Of a stretch of 64,000 nucleotides of DNA, positions 27,474 through 39,265 are shown in pieces (positions within the stretch are counted from its first letter, which is position 1; every line of letters begins with the position of its first letter). The stretch covers positions 113,804,214 through 113,868,213 of the forward strand of contig NC_085047.1 in the NCBI RefSeq assembly GCF_963662255.1, given 5' to 3'. A program made the position numbers and the translations under genes. Source of the DNA: Cinclus cinclus (Eukaryota > Chordata > Aves > Passeriformes > Cinclidae). The notes beneath the pieces were generated by a model that was not told the origin of the DNA, made no database searches, and worked only from the letters and a program-made list of their open reading frames with translations.

Positions 27474-27516
27474 ATGTGGATGTTGGCCGTCGCCTTGCTC
27501 CACAGCATCTCGCATG
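27474..27516 (+). CDS. First coding exon, copy A: signal-peptide start of a secreted or membrane protein (DSCAM-like, tentative)
   Basis: ATG at 27474 (context GGC-ATG-T, purine at -3) opens MWMLAVALLHSISH plus one base of the next codon, followed by the splice donor GTGAGC at 27517, so the intron phase is 1. The peptide has a short hydrophobic core typical of a cleaved signal peptide, and phase-1 exons ending just after a signal peptide are usual for extracellular immunoglobulin-type proteins. From memory, the pattern (Met-Trp-x-Leu-Ala start, 14 codons then phase 1) resembles DSCAM-family adhesion receptors, but 14 residues cannot prove this. An unspliced reading would continue open to 27794 with a low-complexity tail, which is less likely. 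No exon 2 was recognised downstream, implying a first intron of more than 25 kb. Copy B at 39217-39259 encodes the same peptide. Confidence 0.55.
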
Positions 27517-27522
27517 GTGAGC
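27517..27522 (+). other. Splice donor of first exon, copy A
   Basis: GTGAGC directly follows CATG. It matches the vertebrate donor consensus GTRAG at positions +1 to +5, and the identical donor occurs in copy B at 39260-39265. Confidence 0.6.
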
Positions 27523-27790
27523 CCCGCCGCGGGCATCCCTTCCCCTGTCCCCTGCGCTCTCCCGGGTCACGGCGGTGCCCGGCGGGGCTGGACGCGTCGC
27601 GGGGGCTCCGGGAGCCGCCGGGAGAAGGGCGAGGAGCGAGCTCTGAGATCGCTCCAAGTCGCTCACCCCGCGAAGGGACAGCCCGCAGCCGAGCGGCTTT
27701 TTCTGCGAACATCGGAGCATCCTTCGCGGGGAGGACACCGCCTTCCCCTGCCGTCCTCCCGGCCCCAGCCATTTGGCTAAAGGACGCGTT

Positions 27791-29911
27791 CTGAAACGGC
27801 AGAAATAGTTACCCCTGTGCCATTTGCCGCCCTGCAGGAAAGAAAACTAATATAAGTGGTATTTGGAAGAGCTTAGCTTGCGTTGTATGTTCTGAGAAGG
27901 CTGTATGTGGTAGCTGTATGTTTCTTTCTCTGCAGGTTCTGTTAGAACCCTTATCTGGACCTAACAGTTCCCTGTAAATATTTGGAGTAACATCTCTTCC
28001 AAGAAGCTGAATTTATGAGTAGGTTTAAATAATACGTATTGAACTCGTGGAAGGGCATTGTGTACAAGAAATAATTGGGGCAGACTTCCAGTGCACAGAG
28101 GAGAATTATGTGTTGTGAGTAGCAAGTATTGACGTGTTCAGAACTCTTTTTTTGATATTAACTATTAAACGCAAATGAGAGCTCACCTCTCCCTGCCCCA
28201 TGACCCCTCCCTCTCCTTGTAAAGGTATTTTAGGGTGATCTGTTTATTCCTTATGTGAAAAGTCTGTGACGCTCGAGCAGGACGTGCACATGTAGGCATT
28301 TTGCCATTTTCCCCACGAAACTTTGCCAGCTCCCATCCCTTATGATCTGAAACAGCTGCTGATCACTTTTGCAAATTCCGAGGGCAGAGATTTGTCTGTG
28401 CCATGGTCTATGATAATTATCTGTTAGGGCTTAAAGTGACACCACCAAACTTCTTTTCCTATGTGTCTAGAAGAACATCTAGATACAGGAAAACAACTAG
28501 AAAACCACTCCTTACAGTGAACTCTTCGGTATGAGTATTAAAACTAACTGAGAAAGAGAAAATTTTTTTCAATGTTCAATGACAAAAGCTAACCTGCTAT
28601 AATTTCAGTTTTTAATTGACAGGAATCCAAAAACCCATATGGAAAAAAATTAAACTATTACGTTTTTCTTATTCTGTAATTTTTTTAATTGTAATTTGAA
28701 CATGCTAGTTTTAAGAAACTGTATTGAAAATTTAAACTCATACAGCAGAATGTTTCAAATGTACTGATTTCATCTTTTTTGCAAAAAGGAGGCATTATGT
28801 CAATTTACTTTTGGTCAAACTTAAACTTCTACCTAAAGTTAGTATAATTTAATAATTCAGGGTTTCAGCATCTAGCATATTCTGTGAGTTCCTTTCTTTT
28901 AATAAACCTATTTTGATAGAATTTATTTTTGATTAATTTATTGGCTTGTAACTAATTAAGCATCACTTTCTTCTTCCTATCCCCACTCTGGACAAGAGCA
29001 GGGAAACCAAAACAGTATGAAGTTTCCATATGGAAAGTATCCTTTCCATATTGCTGTGCAGAGAAGACAGGAGATATTCTGCAAAACAGGTGTATCTTTT
29101 TAAGATCTTTTTCTGGCTTAACCTTCAGCTAAAAAAATGCTTAAGCTCGCTGTGTTGTGGTCATATCGTTTCAAAGAATGAGACTGCAGGAGCAGGCAGG
29201 ACCCAGATATGCAGGAGAGTGATGGGAGCAGGGAGGGATCCTGTGTGACAGGAATGTCAGGTGGGGAGAGAGGAAACAGCCTGCTTAGGGAAGAGGTGAA
29301 TCAGCAAGGATGTGATCCCGGGGATGGAATGGGATGTATGGAACGATGGCTCTGGAGGCAAACATTGTCACCCTGTGCCAGGTGCCAAAGTCCTTCCCTG
29401 CACAGGGCTGTGGCCTGCACCCCACCCACCTCTGGGTGCCACAGGGAGGGGGGTTTGCTTGCTCTGTGCTTTTGGGAGAACCATCCAAAATAGTGGAGAA
29501 AATGCATTTTCAGCCTACTTCCCTCTCCACTAAACTGCAGTCCTTTACAGGGAAGGCAGGGAAACTCTTTCTGTTTGCCCATTTTTTCTCTTGCACGGAT
29601 GACATAGACACTGTTTACTCAATAAACTTCATGTGCACTTCAACTCAGAGAAAACCCAACTGTGGCAACTGTTAGGAAATGTGAGCTTTTTCAAATGAGC
29701 CACCATTACCTAAAAATACATAATGGTGGTGAAGGGACCACTTTTGACAGGTGGCTATACTTAAAAAAAAACAACCTGAAAAAAACCCAATCAAACCTGA
29801 AAAACAGTCTCCAAGGAAATGAACAAGAAATACCACAGCACCAGTCTGTGTTGGACCAGATCAGCTTCTCTGTGAAGAATGAAATCAGTGGTTTTACTAC
29901 AGATCCATGAG
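27791..29911. other. Non-coding region after exon copy A (intron 1 if spliced)
   Basis: Composition returns abruptly to AT-rich. There are many T/A runs and no recognisable exon, RNA gene or repeat body. Several overlapping short frames at 29.2-29.7 kb on both strands have no domain and look like chance. Confidence 0.5.
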
Positions 29912-30475
29912 GCTGACCTTGGCAGGTCTCGACCAGCCCTGCTTCCCAAAGTAGGGTCAATTACTACAGCAGGTGGCTCAGGACTGTGTCCTGTCAAATT
30001 TTTAATAACTCTGAGGATGGATACCTCTGCCAGTGCTTTTACCTTCACTGAAAAAGTAAATGCATTACATATATATATATATTTATACATACACATACAT
30101 ATATATATACATAAAATCATGTATTTAAATGGAGCTGCTTGGTTTTTGCCTTTTTTTCCTGTTCACTGAATATCTTCAAGAAGAGTCAGGCTAGAGCTTC
30201 TTTCCACCATCCCATCCACTATTTTTACTCATTGCTAAGATCCTCTTGAGCCTTCTCCAGTCTAAATAGTCACAGCTCTCTCAGCCTCTCCTCATGGATC
30301 ATATTCTCCAATTGTTTAACCATTTTCGTGGTGCTTCACTGGACTCACTCCAGTGTGTCTGAGTTTTTCTTGGCCTGAGGAGACCAGAAGTGGTACACAG
30401 TACTCCAGATGTGTTGTCACCAGTGGGTGACATGACAATTTTGATTTTTCTCCTTTAATAATAGTTCAGTGTATT
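29912..30475 (-). mobile_element. Old CR1 LINE fragment, antisense, interrupted by a TA-rich insertion
   Basis: On the + strand: 'agtagggtcaattactacag', 'ctcaggactgtgtcctgtca' and 'taactctgaggatgga' (CR1 reverse complement). Then a TA/CATA tract spans about 30068-30120. CR1 landmarks resume with 'gatcctcttgagccttctcc', 'cagctctctcagcctctcct', 'ttcactggactcactccag' and 'cacagtactccagatgtg'. It is heavily diverged and non-coding. Confidence 0.75.
30060..30120. repeat. TA/CATA microsatellite inside CR1
   Basis: Alternating TA runs and ACATACAT units span roughly 55 bp. The position inside an otherwise continuous CR1 fragment suggests expansion of a simple repeat after the element inserted. Confidence 0.75.
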
Positions 30476-33400
30476 GCTGTCACTTCTGTTTATCCAGGCT
30501 TACACTTCAGTCTGAAACCCTCCACAGGGCAGCATATCCCATTTTTTCTCTCTCATATAATTCTCCTCTGCTGCTGAAGTCCTCCATCATACATCCCTAC
30601 CAAACTTCTCCCATGAAGTACTTGGAGTAATTTTCCATCTCCAGCCAGCACGTGAAATTCCAGTTGTTTGCCAGACTTACAGCCAAGTGCTTTTCTGCTC
30701 TTGTAGAAGAAATTCCTCCCCCAAAAATAAGATCTCCATTAGCTGCCTTCAAATCCTGCCTGTGGGCTTGCAGCTATTTAAAACCTCAGCAACAGTTGGC
30801 TGCTCTGGACATTGCTCATCTCGCTTAATTTAAAGTGTTTGTGGTGCAGTTCACTGTAGCCTCTGCACTTAGTACTTGGAGAGAGAGAGGAATGGGAACT
30901 TCCAGGGTGTGATTTCTGTTCTACCTTGGCCAGTCACTTTAAGGTGGGAGGAATCATCCCTTAAGTGTGTTTTCAGCTCTCTTTTGACTATTGAAGGAGA
31001 CCAAAATAGATGGCTAAAAGGGAGATAAGTATCTGCTTTGTAATGTTTTGTGTTTCCCTGGATGACTGAGTGACTTGAAATGCACAGAGAATGTATCCAT
31101 ATTATCTGTGAACAATTTCCATTGGTAAAACTTATGTCCTGTACTTAAAACTAAATGCAAATGCAGTTTCCTCCACAGTCGTTTGTTTCCTTTTTCTGTC
31201 AATAATAACTTACAGCAAATGCAATATGAAGTCAAAATTATTTGTGCAGTGGTGTGCAAGCATAGAATTTGTTGGTGTTAAAGGCTATAAAGTGTGGACG
31301 GGCAAGAAAGAGTTAACAGAAGGGGGAGGATCACAAATAACTCTTGTGGTTAAACTAAAAATCTTGAATTGCACCTGGGAGGAGACAGAGCAGCACAAGG
31401 AACAGCTGGAACCAGCAGCTGGCTTTGGTGAAAGCTGTGGTGTGGCACATGGCCATGAGGGGCTGGGTTGGTGGGGGACTGTCCTTGCAGAAGGAAGCTT
31501 GGGGTCAGCCTTTAGAAAAGTCTTTTCTGCATCTGTGGTCCAGCCCTATGTGTTGTTAGGAGATTTTATTTTTGTTTGTTTCATCCCCTCTCAAACTGAC
31601 ACCTCTTCACCAGAACAGGTGAAGGCTGAAACCTTTTAGGCTCTTGTGTAAAACTTTTTTGAAGGTCTCCTCTGATGCCGAGCCCTCAAATGTTTATGCC
31701 CTCACAGAATAGAGACAAGAATTTTAGATGGGAATAACAGAGGCTGCACTCATTGCACAGAATGGTCTGAAGGAGAAAATCTCCCCTAGATTGTGTTCTG
31801 AGACAATAGATGGAGCATCCCTGACACACATGTGAGAATGGGGCAGGTTTGGTTTCACTCTGTGTTCCTGAGTCTTGGGGCAGGCTCTGTGGAGAACCTA
31901 CAGCAGCCTGCTCCTGCTCTTGCTGCATTATCCATGACAACAAATTGGCAAAGGAAAGATTTCCTAGGGTTCTCCCTGCTGCAACCTCCTGGAGGAGCCG
32001 GCTGGAGCTCGTGGCACAGGACATACTTATGGCCAAACCTTCTCGTGGACTCCAGACCCACAACTCAATGGAAGCCAGGGGAAAAGCAGATGGGAGGGCT
32101 GCTGTGGCCCCACACAGTTAATATCCCATTTTAACTCCCCCCTCCCGTGGTAGGCTGTTGCTTGGCAACCCTGCATCCTGCTCCACCGCTGCTCTGCGGT
32201 CCTGCTGCTCCCCTGCACCCCCTCCTTTGCACCAGGCTTGGGGAGAGCCACGCTCACACGTGCTCCCAGCACTCTGCAAGCAGACATGACATCTCTTCTT
32301 CAGGGCCTGGAAGCAGGTGGGGGTCAGGAGGATGAAAATGTGGACGACACTGTGCATTGCCCTAGACATGGAGAACTCTGCTCTTCCTGATGCTTTCCTT
32401 GCATCTCTGGCCAGGGGGGTTTTGGCTCCCAGTAGTTCAATTCTAGTTTTGTTTATATGGTTGCTGCTCCTTGTGAGCCACTGGCATCCAGAGCAGGTAA
32501 AAGAATCAGTATTTGGCTCAGGACCAGGGCTAACTTTTTTTCCACGTAATTACAGTCCTTAATGGATTACACTGTAACAATTATTAAAGAGAGGTCTGCA
32601 GAGTTTTGAAGCCACCACAATTTTTTTTTTTAAAGCCTTGTGGAAACTGTGATATTCCTTCAAATTTCCTCTTTCCCTACCACTTCTTTTCAATGAGAAG
32701 CAGTTGTGTGTATATAGACATGTCTACATCCAAACCCAGAGGAGTTCTAGATCTATTGCTAAAATGCTCTGACTCTTAACCCAAATAATGGAAAATCAGA
32801 TTTAGAAATGAAATAGTGCTCTTGACTCATCTCTTTCATGCTGCAAGGTTATGGTATGCACAGTGTGGCACAACTATTCCTATGATTTCAGTGTCTGTAA
32901 TTCATCCCGTCCTTTCTTGGCATTACAATTGTTTGATGCTGCAGTCTTTAATGTCTTGTCTTTGCACACACATCAGACACAAAAAGGGGTTCAGTTCATC
33001 TTTATTTGGAGGCATTCAATGGATATCTCCAGTGCCATAATGCTTGGGGTGTCATGTTATGCTACTTCCTCTTGTGAGACACAATTAGCACCGAGAGAAG
33101 CCTCTCCGCCCTTGTTCAAGCCCATGTTTTCACCCTGGACAGTTGGCTGAAGGGTTGTGTGCTGTGTTCCCACCTTTCTTATTTACCTATTTTACATGCC
33201 ACCCTCCTCCCCTACTCTATTTCATATGTTAGGAACAAACTTATCTGTATAAAGACATGAAAATTATAGAAAAAAAACCCCAAACATATTTCTCCTGGCT
33301 TCTCCCCTTTGGAAGGAAATATTTTTCTTCTAGCTGACAGTTCTTTAAGCAGTGAGAACCTTACCTGTTCTGTTTGTTTGCAAGGTGCAATGCAAAGACA

Positions 33401-36400
33401 AGTCTACAGCATAAAAAACATTATCACTACCCTATGTTTTGATGATATTGCTTGAAATAGAAAAATCTGGTATTCTCTGAAGAAGACATGAATCATACAC
33501 GGGCTTTAAAATCCTTCCCACAGACTGGATTTTTCCATGCCTTACTCTAACATGGATTTCTAAGAAACATCTTTGTCAGCTGCTCTTCTTCTCTCTAATA
33601 ACTTTTGAACCTGCTGTCCAGTCTCAATCCGCTTGCTTGCCTAGTTTAAGTGGAATATAATGAATTCATTGCTTTAATATGTGTATAAGAGTATAAACAC
33701 TCACCTGGGCAGAGGAGAGAGAGAGACTAATCCCACTCCAAGTTGCTGAAAAAATTGGAAAAACTCATAGACATCTTAGGTCTTCAGTCTTCTGACCATG
33801 TATCCAGAGGAAATTCATTTTCCCACTGATCCTGTGCTCACAGAACCACTTAATGGGGAAAGCTGGCTCGTTCACATCTTCCAGATGCTACTGAAACCCC
33901 AGGAACGAGCTGCATGAGAAAAGAGTAACTTCAGGCAGGGTAAAAAAAAAAAAAAATCCCCATTTTATGCTTTAAAGCTCAGTGAGTATTAAGCCATCCA
34001 GAGTGTTTTGAAAGCTGCTGCTTTAATTCATGAGCATATCAAGACTGAATGGCTAATTGTGTGTGTACTGTAAGAACAGGTCATGCGAGAGAGCACATTT
34101 TTTTGCCAGATAACAATATTCCTGCACATTATCAGCTTGGAGCAGTCAATGGCTTCAAATGAAGCAAATTGTAGTTATCCCCTTGCATTTTGGGGGTGGA
34201 ATAGATAGGTATCAGCAGCACAGATGCTTTCACAAGTAGTTGCATGCAGATGGTTAAGGATGGTTTTTTTCTCCATCTTGAGCATTCCCAGATGCATGGT
34301 TACAAACAGAGCTTTTCAACTGGTATCTTCTTAATGGTACTTACAGAACCAGAAATTCCTTTTCCATTTTTAAGTTTCTCATGGAAAATATTTAATTTTT
34401 GCAGCCTGCCCTGATAAAAAAAATGGCTGACTGTGAGCTTATAGATATGAGCATTAAGCTTGGTAGCCAGTGAATATCAGAAGGTTTAGCGATTGGTTTT
34501 GACAAGCATTCAACATTTATCTGAATCTTTCCAGTATCAAATCGGGCATGTAGTCTTCTGAGGAAAACCTGTTCTCACAAGGCTTTTCATTCTCCTGTTT
34601 CCAGAGTCATGGAAGCTACTAAAAAGCTTTCCCACTTTTGCTCCTCTTCCCTTCTTAACCCCTGGTCCCTTTATCTCTGTTTGAATTTATCTCCCTTTAT
34701 TAAGGGTGCAGTGACAAAGCTTTAGTTTACCTGAAAATTTTGGGAGGAATGGTTCAAACTTGTTATCTTTAAAACAGATATGAATCAGAGAGAAGATGAA
34801 GAGTATTTCCCAGTTTGTTTCAGGAGATTGAGATTTGAATGCTTTGGACTATATTTCAGATGGATAATCACAAATTCTTTGAATATTTTCTTTTAAAAAG
34901 GATAAAAAAATTGTTTCTTGAGTGATTCCAGGTTTTGTTTCTTTATTGTTATTATCTCAGGGGGGTATGCTGCTTTCTTTGGTTTTATTTTTAAACTGAT
35001 TGTGACTACAATTCCTTTCTTAGCAAAAAAACTGACAAATTTCTAAATCTTATTAAAATGAAAATCATGACTAAATGTAAAACTGAGTTTTCTTAGTTAT
35101 AGCCTTCTGTGTTTACATTTACCTAGTCTATAAGATAATAACTCATATTTTCCTTTCAAATTGCTATGGTGCAAGAAAACAGTAAAGAAAACTCCAGTCA
35201 GGGAAAGAGGTCAGTAATGAGGAGAGACGGAATGATTTAGAAACTGAGGAATGACTGAGCCAAGGTGTCATTTCTCCCAGAACCTGGGCTGATCATTCCC
35301 TTAGATGCTGATTTCAGGCATGTTAATTTTTTATTGCTTCTTTTCCCCAGGTCTTCTGGCTGTTGAGAACTTCCTCTCTCACCACGCTTTTCCTTCACTT
35401 CCTCTCTACTTCCCTCCCATTCTTTCTTCCTTCAGGTGCTTTTAAAACCACTTTCAAAGCTGAAATTGCAAATGAGTTTTTTGCATTCTGAATGACAATG
35501 AGGGGCTCTGTTTGAATAGCTGAATGCTTCAATGGCAGATATTTGACTGAGTTCCCTAAAGCCCAAAGCCTATGAAACCATCCACAATCTGAATAGAACC
35601 AATTACCAATTACAAGGAGCTGCTGCTCCTTGGAAGATTCTTTCTTTTCTTGTTTTTTTTTTCTTTTTTTTTTTTTTAAGTCCCAATCAATGCAGACTTA
35701 TTGTAGACAGACCATTTTATCTTTTTCTTTGAAGAATGAATTTCCCTGCAAGACTGATTATAGGAGTCATCCACCAGACACATCATCTTCCAATGTGGGG
35801 ATGTGAAAACATTCAACCACCTGGATCCTTACTTTTCAACTTCATTTTCACAAAGGCTTTCCATAATGCAGCTCTTACTTGTTTTGGTCTGCTGTGGTCA
35901 TTCCTTGTGTGTTTGCTCACTTAAGGTGAGAATATGATGCAGGTACGTTGTGAAATTGGTGTGCAGACCTCACCATTTAACCCTTCCCGTGCTTTCAGTC
36001 GAGATATTTCAACTGCAAGCTGATGACTGGGTGGGATGCTGTCAGACTGATCATGCTGGTGATGTTTCTGCATGTTCTTCGTGCTGGTGGCTCAGGGGAG
36101 AACTGGAATAGCCAGAAATATCAGAAAAATCTTTGGTGTTCCGGATCCTCCACTGGAACCAGATGGCTCAAATGCTTCAGGGTTTTAGCGAGGTCCTAAT
36201 ATAAAATCTTCTCCTTGGGCTTCCTGCAGTACTATGTGACCTGAAAAGTTGCCTGAGATGCATTCAGGGTGATCATCAGCTGATTTGAATTGTTGCTGTG
36301 TTAACTTCAAGAGATCTTCCTCACCCAGTTGTGTGGTAGCTGCAGAAAGCAAGGTTGGTCAACCCGATACAGTCAACCAATAGATGATCTAAATCCAGAA

Positions 36401-38522
36401 TAAGAATTTGAGACTATTTGAAGATTTTTGATCCTTGCAACTAAATCAATAATTTTAAAAGCCTTTTTTTTTTTTTCCAGATAAGATATATGCAGAGTCT
36501 AACTGAGACACTTTGCTGGAAAAATGTTGAATTTGTTTTAGGAAGAACTAAATCATTTCCAGCCACTTAATCTAAGACATTATATTTCAATCATACAAAC
36601 AACAACAAAGAAACGTAAATGGGGATTCTCCTTCATGACCTTGAGTGGCCTTGATTACAGCTGAAGCCCAGTCTGCTTGATTTTCCAGACTTGAAAAGTA
36701 GCATCCTGACTGATTTCATGTACTTTGAGAGGAAGTTATTGTGTAATCTTCTTTCTCCACTTTGACAGATTGTTGAATTTAGCTTTCAGTCAAGTCATTC
36801 CCTGAACAGCAGGACCAGTGAACCCTGCTCTCATGCAAAATTGCATTCTGCCTTCCTCCTCCCCTCCTTAAACCCAGCTCAGGACAAGGAATATGCTGCC
36901 TAGTTGGTTGGATTCTGCTTTAAAATGTTAAATATCCTCTGGTAGCTGTTCTCTTTGCCTTTTGGTGCCATTGAAGAACAAATGACTCTTTTAGTTTGCA
37001 GCTGCTGTGGAAATGCACAAAAACTTTTTTGAGACAGCTCTACAGGAAGCTGAAATTTGCCAGGGCTACCAGAGTTCTGTAGATGAGTAAAGGAGGTAGA
37101 AAGGTATAAGAAGGAGGTTTGTTCATTCTGTCATTGTAGAATGTCTAGAACATTGTATCTCTTAAGCCCCAAACATGTTTTGGGCTTCAGAATAGGAAAC
37201 AAAGCAATTCTGTAAGAGCTGCCTGAAAAAAATCTGTCATGAACTTCTCCCAGATGCTCTCAAATCTATACTTAAACATTCCTGCTAGTCACCAGCTCTC
37301 TTCTAAACAGATAAACCTATTGTTATTTTTAACAGAACTCCACTCCAAATAAAACCAAAATTCTCTCTTTTTCTTTCTTACCCCCCCCCCCCTTTTTTTA
37401 TTCTCCCCCAAGACATTTGCACTTCTCGCTTTAATTTTTGTTTAGCAGCATCAGATTCTATTTTCCCCTGAAGAGCTTTCCTGGTTGCCCACATCTTTTT
37501 TCTTAAATGCAGCTGTGACTCCCTGCCCAGTATTGGTCTCATCTCTCCTGCTTTCCCTTCAAGGCTTCAGTCTGTCCTGGCTGATAGCCCAGCCCAAATG
37601 GGATGCAGGGAACTGAGCTCTCTCCTGGTGGCTTTCACCATCCCTCAGTCTGGTTTTCTCAAGAATTAGAATAAAGGGCCTTATACAATGCCTCAGGGAT
37701 GCGTTCTGAGCTGTCCTCCATAGCTTCAGAAACATCTCCAGACAGATCTCCTTCCCTGCTCAGTTCTGCTGCTGCTGAGCTTCCTGCAGTTGTCCATCCC
37801 AATGTCTTTCTGGAGGACGTCCTTTCTGGGATTTCATTGCAGTGCACAAGGCAGGGTGTTGGCAGCAGGGCAACGTCTGGTGCTATAAGGCATTTTGTTA
37901 CAAAAATACTGTCCCCCAAATGTGAAGTCATCCTGTTGGTAATGCACAGGGGATTCTGCAGGCTGAGATTCCTTATTGCTTTGTTGTGTTTGCTTTTCAT
38001 CTTGCATCTTAAATCCAGAGTTGCCCTAATGCTGTCATGTATTTCACAATATTGATTTTTTAGCTGTCTTCATTTAATATTTCCCCCCTTTTTTTCTTTT
38101 ATTCTGTTTCCTTTTTAGACCAACCTTCACATCACAGATATGAAGAAAGAATAGGCACAGAAATTGCTTTTAGTTAGAGAGACTGTAATTTACTGTTTCA
38201 CTACAGGGGGAAAGAAACGTCTCACCACAGAAAAGAGACGCAGATGAGAGGCCAAATAGTATCTGGACCTGTGTAAGCACTGCAAGATGTGCGCGTGTGT
38301 ATGCGTTTTCCTTCAGTGGTGCACAGAATCCCAGTCAATTATTTGACACACTCGCCTGTCTGGGCTGTGACCTTCTAGAAGGGCCCCCTCCTCCAGTCCC
38401 CCCACACGACTTGTCAACACATTAGTCATATACAACTCAGCTGATGCCAAACGGCCGCAGTTCAGCCAACTATTGAGAGGCAGGAAATTCTGCTGCCTTC
38501 TTCTATTGGTCTTGGGTTTTTC
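30476..38522. other. Non-coding region between the two exon copies
   Basis: No exon is recognised. Frames of 137, 125, 118 and 113 codons (around 31226-32134 and 37659-38055) are short, overlap on opposite strands and carry no domain. The region contains an A-run near 33942-33956, a T-rich tract near 35651-35680 and a 12-C run at 37381-37392. The segment just upstream of island B (about 38140-38522) is of moderate G+C. Apart from the duplicated block, I see no sequence shared with the flank of copy A. Confidence 0.5.
37381..37392. repeat. Poly-C tract (12 C) followed by T-run
   Basis: Twelve consecutive C followed by seven T. It is a homopolymer and a likely length-error site in sequencing. 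Confidence 0.85.
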
Positions 38523-38696
38523 CGCTGTGCGGACCCGGTGGTGCTTTAAGACTGCGGAGGGCTGGGGTTAGCGCTGGTCCCTCCGCCGCGCCGGGAGGCA
38601 GGGGTGGCGAGCAGCGGGCTCCGAGCGCTCCGAGCTGCCCGAGAGCGAGCCAGGAGGGGAGCGGAGAGCGAGGCAAGGAGCACGAAAAGGAGGAAG

Positions 38697-38747
38697 ATGT
38701 GCCCGCCTGCCCGCCCGCCTGCCGCGGGGCAGAGGGGAACCGTGTGA
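38697..38747 (+). other. Upstream ORF 1 in the leader of copy B
   Basis: Exact duplicate of the 16-codon frame at 26954-27004. The same caveat applies: its relevance depends on where transcription starts. Confidence 0.3.
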
Positions 38748-38860
38748 GGAGCAGCAAGAGCAGCATCAGGAGGAGGAGAAGGAGGAAGCGAGCGAGGAGC
38801 CGGCTCGCCGCGGCTCGGGGCCGGCCGCCGCAGCCGCCGCTGCTGCTGCTGCTGCCGGGG

Positions 38861-39055
38861 ATGCCGGTGTGGCCGCGCCGGAGGATTTTGTCACCTGTGG
38901 CCCTGCCCCCGCCGCCCTGCGGGCGCCTCCCCGAGCCAAGGACACACCTGGGCCCCGCCGCGCTCCCGCCCCCCGCCCCCGCCGCCGGCCGCCTCTTCCC
39001 CCGCCCGAGCGCCGGGCGAGTGTCGGCGGAGCCGCGGGGCTGCAGGCGGGGCTGA
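38861..39055 (+). other. Upstream ORF 2 in the leader of copy B
   Basis: Exact duplicate of the 64-codon Arg/Pro-rich frame at 27118-27312. It ends before the main start codon at 39217. Confidence 0.25.
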
Positions 39056-39216
39056 GCGCTCGCTGGGCGGACGAGCGGCCCCGCAGGCTCCGAGCAGCCA
39101 CCAGCCGAGCCAGGCGGCGGCCGGACCCGGTGCGCGCTGCCTGCCAGCTCCGGCCCGGCCGTGGGCGCGGCGGGCGAGGGCGAGCCCGGAGCGGGGAGCG
39201 GGGGAGCGGCGGGGGC

Positions 39217-39259
39217 ATGTGGATGTTGGCCGTCGCCTTGCTCCACAGCATCTCGCATG
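39217..39259 (+). CDS. First coding exon, copy B: same signal-peptide start as copy A
   Basis: ATG at 39217 encodes MWMLAVALLHSISH plus one base, then donor GTGAGC at 39260 (phase 1), identical to copy A. Both copies could splice to the same exon 2 and make the same protein from different promoters, or one may be unused. Reading through the donor would stay open to 39423 but with a different tail from copy A, so the shared protein product depends on splicing at the shared donor. No frameshift or stop disables this copy. Gene identity is tentative (DSCAM-like), as for copy A. The exon lies about 24.7 kb from the window end, and no following exon was recognised. Confidence 0.5.
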
Positions 39260-39265
39260 GTGAGC
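39260..39265 (+). other. Splice donor of first exon, copy B
   Basis: GTGAGC follows CATG exactly as in copy A. The first 36 intron bases are also shared before divergence at 39296. Confidence 0.6.

Larger units (their letters stand above)
26780..27552 (+). repeat. Duplicated first-exon block, copy A (partner 38523-39295)
   Basis: This 773-bp block matches 38523-39295 at a constant offset of 11,743 with no indels. I find only two differences, at 26803 (C versus T) and 26806 (T versus A). Positions 26807-27552 are identical by eye and by identical translations in all frames. The block covers leader, start codon, signal-peptide exon, splice donor and the first 36 intron bases. The left boundary is abrupt. 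The right boundary passes into diverged but still homologous sequence (about 27594-27684 against 39356-39453, roughly 85% identical). Confidence 0.95.
26640..27790 (+). promoter_or_regulatory. CpG island A: promoter and 5' leader of first-exon copy A
   Basis: A sharp rise in G+C and CpG density over about 1.15 kb is the only such feature in the window besides its duplicate at 38.5-39.5 kb. It contains GC-box clusters (CCCGCCCCC at 27222-27230 and CCGCCCCCGCC at 27230-27240) and a (GCT)5 run at 27096-27110. No TATA box is evident, which fits a TATA-less CpG-island promoter. The + strand contains an adequate start codon and a consensus splice donor near its 3' side, so transcription is inferred rightward. 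The transcription start is not determined; 5' cap data would place it. Confidence 0.75.

Noticed and set aside
26760..27772. Long minus-strand open frames (258, 249 and 196 codons) and the 222-codon plus frame in CpG island A
   Set aside because: Stop codons are rare in GC-rich DNA, so all frames stay open. The products are Ala/Gly/Pro/Arg low-complexity and end where GC richness ends. Only the short + strand start with a splice donor is supported.
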